Shown: positions 20,840-31,007 of the stretch, in pieces
How the letters are laid out: each line of letters opens with the position of its first letter
How positions within the stretch are numbered: the stretch's first letter is position 1
Origin: Calonectria ilicicola
Taxonomy: Eukaryota > Ascomycota > Sordariomycetes > Hypocreales > Nectriaceae
Assembly (NCBI GenBank): GCA_020809705.1
Contig: CP085835.1
Location: 248,001-312,000 of the forward strand
Direction: 5' to 3'
Length of the DNA: 64,000 nucleotides
Translations under genes and position numbers: made by a program
Notes under the pieces: model-generated
The model's database searches: none
Told to the model about the DNA's origin: nothing
What the model saw: the letters and a program-made list of their open reading frames with translations, nothing else

Positions 20840-23800
20840 TAACCTGCCCATTTTTACATGGTGGCGGAACTTGCGGTAAGCATTCAACGTAGCAACGATT
20901 TTATCTGCATCAGACTAATATCTTTGGTATGAACAGGCCAACAGTCCGTCGCGATGCATCTTGGAATTTTGTCACAGTTCGAAAAGAATAATAGCAAGAA
21001 GGAAACACCTCAATGGCCGAGGCTGTGCGGGGCGAGTGCGGGGTGAGGAGGGTTTGGTGTAGATGCTGGGCTGCAGAAGAATCCGGGATGGGAATGTGAA
21101 GAGAAGGATATCGGGAGACTCTTTTACGATGGCGGTGACATCTGGATTTACACTATGACAGGGTTGTTTAATACAGCGATCTTTGCAAAAGTTGCAATGT
21201 ACTATTGAATTTGGCGTTGCCGATACCCAGTCTGAGCGGCGCACCTGTATGCCTCAAACGTGCCTTAAACCATTTTCAATGTCTTCACCGCGAACATTTA
21301 CGAGAGGATTACGATTACATATCAACGGGCTGAGGTGGCGCCGCCAAACGCAGGTAGGTATGCCTTGATAACGACCGCCAATGCCACCACTGTCACTACT
21401 GCGGCAGCAAGGACGACACTGAAAGTGCGGCAAGTGGTTCGCGATACCAGGGCGTCCTTGAACTCTGCATTTGTTGGTTCCAAAACAGACCTAACCGATG
21501 CTCCCAAAAGCAAGGAGGCGACTCCATGGCTGATCACGAAGCAGTAGCGGTGGCAGGAGAAGCGGCGGGCAATGGTGGGAGATTTTGTAGGGCCTTCAGG
21601 GAGCGGTTGGCATTGGTTCGTGCTCTGGGATGGAGTGGATGGTGAGGTGGCTGGCGACCGGAACAGGGCATGGATTGCGTTATCATTGCACACGATCATA
21701 AAAGCCACAGATATGAACGGAAATAAATAAATAAAATAAAATTAATTATAAAATGAATAATCTTATTTATCCTTATTTATTTCTATTCTCCAATGGTTTC
21801 CTTTTCGCCGGGTTGTGATTGAGCTTTGTGAGGTACCTCTGCCACGCATTTTTGGTCATGTGTACAAGTATCCTCGGTGCCCTGATATGCGGCTAACACC
21901 TACCTCCAGCAGGTGTTGGCAAGTCGCCATGCACCTGTTATGATGAGTCACGTGTCACCTTCACTTGCCCTTTGACTTCTTCCTTCTGCACGCACAAACG
22001 CTTTCGTCTCCTGCATCACTACCTCTCTTTTCATTTTTCTCCCAACTATCACCCATGTTCTTACATCGTTTCCATATTCATCTCTTTTCTCGACTATTTT
22101 TCCCACTCTGACTTCTGGCTGCTGCTTCTCTAACATTTTCTATCTCTTCTTTCTTTCCTACCTTGTTCTTTGCCTCCTAGTTCCCTACCCTCCCACCTTT
22201 GTCGATTTCCGAGTCCAACACCACGACCGAACGAAGAGAGAGGAGGTTTGTTGTGGCATGCGGATTATCTTGCATGGTGATGTACCATGGAGCCCGTGCC
22301 AGCGGCAGCCTAGTACGGGCGCCGCGAACACTGCCCAAGCCGTATGGCTAAGGGCTAGCTGACTCTGAGCAGCGGCAGCCACAGAGGCAGTAGCAGCTTC
22401 AGGCCAACCCCAGCCCGATGAGAAACATCGTGCAGTGGAAACATGGGGAGCACCACCTTTGCTGTGACGTGATGGTGGGTGGCCGCCAACTCAACCGTCT
22501 GTGTACGGCGGCGGCCCTGAGGACCAAGAAGAGCACAATGACTCCTTGCTGCTGCCTTCAACCGACGTTGGCCCTAGCACGTAGTTGCTGGCCCATGGTT
22601 TGTGGTTGTTTTGGGAGCGACACGCTCCAGGTGACCGTTGTAATACGGCGCCAGAGACATTGCATGAATGCCGTGTGTCTCACTCATGAGGGTTACCTGG
22701 CACAGCGCTAGAGTTATATCCTGTTTCCAGTGGGGAACGAAAGATATTTTTATATCTCGCCTCGTCGCTGCTTAGACAGGACACCAGAAAAATTCTCATT
22801 GCGAGAGCTGGTTGCAGGCTGTGGTTTTTTCCTTCTCCTCGTTCATCACTGATGAAGCATCCGATCTGGGTGAAAGAGGCTGAAGTTTTCCACCTTTTTT
22901 TTTTTTACAATAAAACTTTTTTCCTCCTCTCTAAATACTCTGTCTCCCTGTCCCTCTGAATGTGACATGTTCGTGACTATTATCTCGCTGGCGATACTCA
23001 TCTGCCTCGTGATTCTCTCCAACCTTGCCAATCCAAGCCGTGCTGTGATATTTTTCCATCTCTATTTCAGCGCCCCATCCATCGCAGCACACTAAGCATC
23101 CACGGTTTATCCAGGACCAATCCAAAGAGTCATAAAAATGGTAAGGTTGAATGCAAATCGTCTTGAGGGCACTCAGCTAAATTTTACCAACAGTCGTAGT
23201 GCCTGGCAGGAACTGCTGACTCTATCACCAGAGACCTTGGCGGTTGTGCCGGTAAACCACCCACAGGATGTTAAAGTCTAGCCCTGTGGCTCTTCCGAAA
23301 TTTGCAAGAGTCTCATTGCTGGAGCTGTGGTGGAGTCACAAACACTTGAAAGTAGCGCCCATGGAGCGGAGAATTCGGCGGCTGGGGAGGACGAGAATTC
23401 GACGCCTTGGAATGCCACCCTGGAGATACCGTCAATATCGCCGGCAAAGTGGAACATGATGATTTTGCACGATGAGAAGACAGAAACAAATCTTTACGAG
23501 ACTATCCAAGAAAATCGGTTTATATGTGAATTTTATGAGACCATATTCTATCGTTGCTCAGTTGCTGGGGTTCCACACGCGATCTGCCCGCGGGTCCTGC
23601 ACCTGCTTGCGACGTGAGCGAAGAGGCCAAATCCACAGCGCCAAACCAACCAGTATCTTGTCCCTGGCAAAGCTCCGATTAGAGCTACTTCCAATAACTT
23701 GCACCGACCAAAATTTCCACGATGCCCAACAACCCTGCTTCCAATAGCCTGATAAACGGTTTCGATTTTCGCTCGCCTTTGATGTTGAGAGTTCAGCTAC

Positions 23801-24572
23801 TTCGTGCTTACTTTTACGTCTGAGCTCTGAACAAGCCTTCAGCAGGCAGCTCCTCGAAAGACTACTCAAGTACCAGCGTTGGTCGGTCGAAAGACAGCAG
23901 GGGCACGTGAATGGCGAGATGCATGCACTGGATCAAATCGAATGGCCGATGAATTACTGGTCTATTGCAAATGGCGAGCTCATTTTTAGAATTGCATTTT
24001 CGTCCAGTCGCGGGGTACGCGCATCGCGTGTCCCACTGATTTTGTCAAACAACACTGACACTGGCTTCCAGGGTGTCCTTCCCCTTCTCTTACCTGGGCC
24101 ACTCTCTGACAGTACCGGCATGTTTACCATTCTTTGATACCATTCTTTTCCCCATCGGCGACTCGGGCTCGAGATTCTTGGTTAATCAGTGATCGGCCCC
24201 TGTGGCCAGTGTTCTAAAATCTTGCGGGACGGTAAAGTTCGAGAACAAAGGAAGGTGGCCGAGGGCAAGGTCAACAGCCTAGTGACGCTGATTAGCCAGG
24301 TGTATCCATGTACCGCACAAAAGAACTACTCGCACTCATTCCGAGGGTGCGCGTACCGAAATTACACCTTGCACACCTCAATGCTGACAGATAAAATATT
24401 GTCCTAATGATATCAACTACTTAGTTAGATGCGAAACCGAAACATGTCACCATATGGGAAAGGAACGTCCTTTTGAGCATGCAAAGGGGCAGTGCCCCGA
24501 TTTTATTGACCTAAAAACGTGTCATTCCATAGTAAATGTGGTTTCAGAAATCGCAGGGTGACGTACGAACGA
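20840..24572. other. 3.7-kb region with no resolved gene
   Basis: No complete gene. Possible remnants: a protein-like plus-strand stretch 21062-21208 after an AG acceptor (contains GWECEEKDIGRLFYDGGD, ends in TGA); opposed frames at about 21322-21708, one with a hydrophobic helix (VVLAAAVVTVVALAVVI); an AT-rich block at 21720-21785; pyrimidine-rich leader-like tracts at 21960-22200 and 22850-23100; and a plus-strand frame 23138-23281 followed by 23282-23617 in the same frame. I cannot join any of these into a gene. Confidence 0.35.
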
Positions 24573-26036
24573 CTAGTCTGTAGTCTTATTAGAAATTCCA
24601 TTGATCAATTCTGCAGAAGCCAGTAAATTGGATTCGAAGAGGGGGATCCACGAACCACGGCAGAACTTTTTGGCCTGTTCATATCGGTCCTGTTAGTCTC
24701 AATAAGTCAATTATCAATGTAGATTTCTTACCGAAGCCCCCGACATCCCCAACCGCCATATCATGTCTGCTTTAATCTTTGATTAGTCTATTTAATGACA
24801 ACTAGGTTTCAATGAACTAATCATGCACCGCTTACTTTAGGCATTTTCGGCTACCTCGGCCGCCTCGGCCGCCTCAGCCTGCTCCTGGGCCCTCTAGGCC
24901 GCACGCAAAAATTGCCGGCGCTCTCGTTCAAGGGCCTGGCTGCAAATTAGACTCTTCCAGCCAATTGGAAATATTAAAAGATGGGCAGACTTACGCGCAA
25001 CTCCCTTTCTCCAGCCTATGAGTAAAAAGAAACCATTTTAGTAAAAGTAGACTGTTTAAAGGGAATATGGCTATCATTTACCGCGGTTCGGGCATCGACG
25101 GCCTAAATACCGAACGAAGAAAACGTCAAACAACTTGTTAAGCATGGCTAAGAGCGCTATTGCTTGACTTACCCGGAGGTCTGCCAGATAATTCTTCCAA
25201 TGGTCAGCATCGATGGCGCGTGAGGACACATAGCAAATAGCCGACAGTTCAGAAGCGCTTACCTGGCGTCTATTCTCCCGGTACTATGTCATAGTTTATT
25301 GTCAGCCATGTTTCCAACCCGCTTACTGTCAGAGTAACTTGCTTCGGGAGAATCCTAAAGGTTGATCAGCTATGAGACTCTTGGATTGAATGTCTAAAAT
25401 ACGTACGAGGGCCACAGTGGGCTAGATTTGGAACCATGGTATTAGTGCTGTGAACGTTTTCAACTGAGCGCGAGCGTGGATCGGCAGATTCTCACCCCTC
25501 CTTCGACCTTTTTCGACCATTAGCAGGAAAGGGGTTTATTAGCAGGTTAAATTACGTACCACTGGTCGGAACAGGCATCTCTGGGCCGCATGGCCCTGTG
25601 CACCGCAGTGCTTGCAATCTTCTACCAAAACTGTGTCAATAGTGAAACGGAATTTATATAGCCAAAGGCAATAGTGTCATACCGGTGGTGATGGCGGAAG
25701 GCACTAGAAAGCAGAAGTGCAATGTTGGGGTCTGCGTACAGGAGGAACTTTCATCAAGGTGTCAGGACTTACTTGGCGCGTATTTGTTCTTCTCGCCAAA
25801 GTTCAGCCATAAATTCTCAAATATTGGGTCTTCGTTGTCATAAAACTTACTCGAGATGGGACAGGTCTGAGATGAAGTTAGCTTGCTGCGCAGTCTCTTG
25901 GGACAATGGCACACCAGGGAGACGCTGGGATAGGGGAAGTGAGAAAGGAAAAGAAGTAACTTACGGGTCTTGATACGTCTGAAACTATTTTCAGGGTCAA
26001 AAGGTCAGCTTCAGAGAGACTTGGGGGTGGCAGCAT
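24573..26036 (-). pseudogene. microexon heptad-repeat gene 2 with CCHC knuckle, two in-frame stops
   Basis: Fourteen exons join with consistent phase (624 nt in all): 25965-26036, 25773-25866, 25683-25703, 25560-25621, 25496-25507, 25407-25421, 25343-25354, 25263-25283, 25173-25193, 25082-25102, 24995-25015, 24836-24935, 24732-24766, 24573-24689. After an N-terminal region (FENLWLNFGEKNKYAP) there is a perfect C-x2-C-x4-H-x4-C zinc knuckle (CKHCGAQGHAAQRC). Then come 12-, 15- and 12-nt exons and four 21-nt heptad exons (first one YRENRRQ), matching the exon-length order of gene 1. The 100-nt exon has TAG (24894-24896) and TAA (24837-24839) in frame. The downstream exons still keep phase and end in a natural stop, so the stops look like C-to-T nonsense changes. 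A shorter product ending at the first stop is the alternative. Confidence 0.6.
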
Positions 26037-27802
26037 GGGTGGGTAATAACTGACAACTGGTGCGGCGATGGTATGAAGAAGAGAAAAAACGAAAAACAGG
26101 AGTACGTACACGAAGTCTTGATGAAGGCGGGCTTCGCAATGGTCTCGCGAACAGTGGCACTGCCTGGCAGGACCGAAGCGAAATGCGAACAAGAGCAAAA
26201 AACATGAGAACAAGGCATTGGAACATCGTTGCAAATGAGTCAAAACGGGTCAGTCAAATAAATATCTGTATTCTATTTGTCCCTTTCTCTCGTAACTCCC
26301 GCTCGATTATCGCATTCACGGTCCCAGCCCCAGTCTCCAGACACGTCTCCGTATCGTATCGCCCACTTCGACACCGGGTAGTCCTGCCATCCCGGAGGAG
26401 GGCATGAGCCACAGCCACAGCCACAGACCCCAAACCCGAAGTTGTCGCGGTTGAAGTCCCGTAGTTAACCCGAGAGTCATTACAGTTTTGGAGTACCTGA
26501 GATCAGCGAGGTGAGGCGAGGAGTGATACCTCGTCATGATCCGTTTGCCTGTGCTACGGCTCTGTCGCTGCTGTTTATTTCCCAGAGTGTTTCTATTTGT
26601 CGTTCAGATGAGCCCAAAAGGCTACTTCCTACTCCATAGCCACATCTTGTAAGGGCATGACTGGGGCATTTGAATGGGAACCATAATTTTGCAAGGCTGG
26701 ACTTGCCATCTGGAGTCAATGAGCCGAAATGTTAGTGAAGGTAAACATGGTATTTGAGCGAATAAATGAGAAAGGAGCTAGCGAATTTTAGAAAAGCATT
26801 TGGAGAGGATTTATTCGATTTACTGATCCCTGTAGAAGAGTTATTCGCTGTTTTATCGACCTTACCACCCAGACATACGAGGGTCTCAGCCCGGATTCAT
26901 CCAGATCTACCCACTTGTGAACCTCCGGTTCAGTCCTGAAACCTCTAGTACAAAGCAGTCAAGGAACGCACACTAACAGAATGATGAGGCCCTGGTACCA
27001 AGCATTGTTTGGAACAGCACAACCCCCCAAACGTTCCTCCTCGGGGAAATATCATCAGTTAGAGAGCGCGGGTTTGGAACACACGCCGCTCTCAAATGTA
27101 CTCACTCTGGGGGTCAGGTGGACAAGCGGCCAAACCTGCACTGTATGTTGTCAACACATGGTAACCAACCACCATGGCCCTACATGCGCCAAAGGCGGCC
27201 TTCGCATGTCGTCGGGCCATTAAAAAGCCTCTTCTAACACTGTCCAGCATCCCATGGTCCGCTCCAGACAACACTGAGAATCAATACCTAGGAACGGCAT
27301 TCCCATCGGACGCGTGCGTCCTTAAAGATTTGACGGCCAAAGCCGGTTCCCACATAGCAACAACACCCTCGTGATCGTCATCTCGGAAGCATTGAAAATA
27401 TATGGGAGAATAGGGCCAATAATGTCTTTTTATTTTTTGCAATGATCGCTTCATCGCAGAGTCGTGTCTGTAAAACCAGCCCGACACCATCAGAGTGAAG
27501 AACGCCACCCACATCCTTCTTTCATACAAGAGCCCAGTCTCCACCATCCCGAATCGTTTCCATTCCACGCCGTTTCGCTTATTGGGTTGGTTTCTTTTTC
27601 TCAAATTGGCACAGTATTTTATAGTGCATCGTGAATGACCATTCTCCTACCCCGATTAACCATATTAGCAGGGACACGAAGATTTATAGAGCAAGTTCTT
27701 ACCGTAGCCCCCCAAAAGACCACCCCATTACGACGAGTTGATACTCTACTTTAATTAGTCTACTGGGATCTGGATGAAAATGAGGTGTTGTTCTGCTCAC
27801 GC
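26037..27802. other. spacer between microexon genes, no gene resolved
   Basis: About 1.8 kb. The minus strand next to 26036 is pyrimidine-rich (26040-26110) and probably the leader of microexon gene 2. Short frames elsewhere have no support. Confidence 0.35.
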
Positions 27803-29497
27803 TCAGTCTTCTTCTTCTTCTTTAAGCTGAATAGTGTCGCATATGTGAGTTAGTGATTGTCTAACAATCGCGAGGAACTAGAATTTGTCGCAAAACTCAC
27901 GATTTGAGCGAACTCCGCCTACAGAAAATTAATATAGATCTTTTGAGACATAATGGGTTACTTACGTCGGCGGAGTCTTCAACAGGCGCCTATTATGTTA
28001 GAGTTAGTGCTGTTGGTCAAAAAAGAATATGGAATGGATGGGTTGTTTATACGTCGGCGCCGTCCATCGCCGCCTAAATTCTATGCGTCAGCAGAAGTAA
28101 ATCCAAGAGTTGCATGATATTGAACGAACCTCGGCCCGGCGAGAGGCCTCCTATAATATTAATTAGCATTGATCTGCGGGTTGATTAGTCGTGAACTTAC
28201 CGCAGCCTGGTGGAGGATTTTCTATACAACGTTAGAAACTTGATTAATAGATCTCATTTTTTCGCAGATGAGAAAACAATTGACTAACAGTGCGTCGTTG
28301 CCGCAAAGCCTAGCTCCATGTTAGATACTTTTATTGACCCCGTAGTGTTCATCAAGGTGTGGACTTACGGCAAGCTCAGCCTCTTTGGCCTGAAAATAGC
28401 AAATAGTGGTGTCAGAAACGGAATAAAATATACAAGGAGACATGATGACTTCATGCTTGGTGCGAATGGTTGTTGTGACTTACCGAAATTTCGGGTTCAA
28501 GCTGCTACATGTTGGAAAACGAAGATGTCAACAATAGTGACGCAGAGTAGGGGAATCGTTTGTTTCGGGCCTGGACTAACTGGTAACCTTGCTCTCTTTA
28601 GCTAGCAACCAAAGCTGTGGCGGACTGTGGCGGAGGGCCGATTCTCGGCCCTCCATACATTTTCACACACAACTCAAAGTGTCTATTCTTTTCCTATATA
28701 CTGACTGGACCTTCTAATAGCTTTTCCAGCTAGATAACATGTGTTGGATGTGTGGCATTGAGCTTCTAGTCATCGCAACAGCTATTGACCTAGCCAGGCC
28801 TGCAGCAGCTATCTGTAATAGCAGCTCACAACAGCTAGACTGACTGGGCCTGTAACAGTCACCGCAACAGCTGTTAACCTAGCCGACTGACTAACTGACC
28901 TAGCTGCCGCAACAGTCGCCGCACCGGTCATCACAATAGCTGTTGACCTAGCTATGTGACTGACCTAGCCGGGCCTGTAACAGCTATCCGTGACAGCAGC
29001 TCACAACAGTCAGACCGACCGGGTTTGCAATAGTCATCGCAACAGCTGTTGACCCAGCTATTGATACCTTAAGCCTTTTGAATTTATTGCTAATATAGGA
29101 AATCTCCTTATAATATAAGGGGGATGTGGTTGCGATAGCTTCAGCTGCAGGCCTCAAGGCCGCCAAGGTTACAAGGACAAAGGGAGCAAAAGGGGGGGAA
29201 AAGACCAGTCAAAGGAGATCCTCCAGCTCATTAGTCAGCACGTAAAATTGGCTGTAAGCGCCGAAGCCGGAGATCTGAGGCCACAGGTGGAGTTCAGCCA
29301 CAGCTTTGGTTGCTAGCTAAGGGTATATGGTTGCCATTTAGTTCGGGCCTTGTTTTGTGTCTCACGCGGGCGTTCGCCAACTCGTTCTGCCACGAGTTAG
29401 TATGAGATTCAAGATTTGCGGATGCAATGCTCAAGGGAAAGTTGAATGGAGCCAGGAGAACTGATCTCCTTTTTGTTGAAAAGAGTTCAACTGACAT
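27803..29497 (-). CDS. microexon heptad-repeat protein 3 (10 exons)
   Basis: No known family. Exons: 29366-29497, 28484-28504, 28369-28389, 28289-28309, 28201-28221, 28130-28150, 28053-28073, 27966-27989, 27901-27918, 27803-27826; 107 residues with a natural TGA after an acidic EEEED tail. Six internal exons are exactly 21 nt and one each is 24 and 18 nt, all phase 0 with GT..AG ends. Exon-by-exon relation to gene 1: NELANAR is identical, AEKQQRT/ALRQRRT, FKDAEVV/AKEAELA, EADKMAE/EASRRAE, AAGENPD/AAMDGAD. DNA similarity also extends into the intron just 5' of NELANAR; here that intron has become open coding, so exon 1 seems to be an exonised remnant and the Cys-rich 5' part is lost. Intron 1 (28505-29365) contains a 717-bp inverted-repeat element. 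The start at 29497 is tentative. Confidence 0.6.
28601..29317. mobile_element. 717-bp non-autonomous TIR element (MITE-like)
   Basis: Perfect terminal inverted repeats of about 21 bp (starting GCTAGCAACCAAAGCTGTGG) at 28601-28621 and 29297-29317, flanked by TA on both sides (28599-28600, 29318-29319), as expected for Tc1/mariner-type target duplication. No transposase frame inside. The interior carries a roughly 85-90-bp imperfect repeat present twice (about 28792-28880 and 28967-29057) built from CAACAGCTGTTGACCTAGC-like units. It sits inside intron 1 of microexon gene 3. Confidence 0.75.
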
Positions 29498-31007
29498 CTT
29501 CAATCGTGGGTAGAGTCAGCTTCATGCCCTTCCTTTCCCTGGGGAGAAAGTAGTTGTTGGAAGGAAAACACAAGACTGACTTCGAGACTGCGGGCGGATG
29601 GCTCTGGACGACACGTCGCCCAGGCTACCTTGTAGCAGAGACATGTGGCCGACGAAACGAGTGTCTGTAGGGGAAGAAAACCTCACCAAGGTTGGTAGGG
29701 AGGTCCGTTTTGAGAAGTGTTCGGAGAAGTGACAAAAATGAAGACGGAGGTCCAAGCGTGTGGACCTGACAGACTCTGTCCTGGGGTGCCGTAGAAAGAG
29801 AAAACTGACAATGTGACTCTGTTTGGAAAAGGAGAGGGAGACCGAGAGGGGAAAAAAAACAAAAGACGGAAGAGTGGCTGGAGGGGGGAGGTTAATATTC
29901 GGCATCACTCGTAACCGGCACTGGCAATGGCGTTGCCACTGCCTGACACCCTACCTCACAGCAGCGTTTGTGAATTTGCTTAGATTCTGCAGTATCTGAG
30001 AGGGGAAGTGAAAAGAAGCTTACGTCCATTTGCATTGACAGTGTTTGGGCCGGGTGTGTTTGTTCATGGTCATGGGCGAAGGGAAATAGAGCTGCCTTGA
30101 CCGCTCATCTTCTCGCTGATCCACTGGATCTCTCATTAAATACATTCCCTCGGGGTGATTACGTCTCGGTGATCAAACCGCTCACGGAAGAGAAAGCATA
30201 TTGGGAAGAGTCCTGCGGCGTGCACAAATACATTTTGCTAGATGCACACACACAGCCCCTAAATTTAACATCAAGATAAAGAAATAAGACTAAAATAAAT
30301 AAATTTACATACATTTCTAAAGTTGTTTATGATAAAATAAATAATTTTATAAATATTTCTAAATTTATTTATAAAAAATAAATTCGGGCCTGAGTATTTA
30401 TTTTCTTTGGACTGTCTTAGGACTTTCTTGGAGAGTCCTAGCTGGATAGTTTGATGTGTGCACCTAGCAAAGATTTATGTGTGCGCGCAGTAAGACTCAT
30501 TGGGAAACACCGATTGGGTGATGTGAATGTCGCCATTTCGTATTTTGCGTTTTGGGCATACAATGACAAAGTGGTCTGGGAAGGGGCAAGTTTAGGAAGA
30601 CGTCGCGAGGTGCCAAACCAAGTTGCAACCCATCTGTTCCAGTGCTACGGCCATGCGATTTTGAGATGTTATACGAGTCTATAAACGTGCCGGGGTTGTT
30701 TCAGCAGAGCCCAGCCGGCATAACCAGAGTCGAGGTCCGGTGTTGATGCATCACCAGCTTCTTGAAATAGGAATCCAAAGCGTTTCCGATGTCCATTTCG
30801 TATAGAGTTATAATATTAGAAAATTAAATGAGCTTTGGGCATACCAGGTGTCGTATTTTACATCCTTTTGATATCTCAACGAACATATTCATCCATCTCC
30901 ACGTTCAACACTAACTAATTTCACAAACCTAGCAACACCTCGGACGCAATGTCCGATTATAAACACAGACTCAACATCCAATTTAATTATCGCGTGATAA
31001 CCCGATT
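29498..31007. other. spacer, no gene resolved
   Basis: About 1.5 kb. The minus strand at 29800-29900 is strongly pyrimidine-rich and may be the original leader of microexon gene 3. 30280-30385 is an A/T-only-type block with AAATAAATAAA repeats. No coding sequence supported. Confidence 0.35.

Noticed and set aside
21322..21708. Minus-strand frame with a hydrophobic helix
   Set aside because: The opposite strand is equally open over 21335-21547 and neither frame has upstream exons or recognisable motifs; left as unresolved.
23138..23617. Possible gene: frame 23138-23281 followed by 23282-23617 in the same frame
   Set aside because: The separating stop would need a 30-nt intron, too short to be credible, and no family is recognised. 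Could be a decayed gene.
24894..24896. Reading the first stop of microexon gene 2 as an intron acceptor (CCTAG)
   Set aside because: It would skip a well-formed heptad exon and still leave the second in-frame stop, while the exon's phase already fits the next exons.
25343..25354. 16-nt version of this exon using donor GTTACT
   Set aside because: It breaks the phase and creates a stop in the next exon; the GCAAGT donor is shared with the paralogue and keeps phase 0.
29522..29908. 128-codon minus-strand frame upstream of microexon gene 3
   Set aside because: Composition (Ser/Pro/Phe/Leu from CT-rich DNA) is that of a pyrimidine-rich leader; no domain, and no phase link to the microexons was found.
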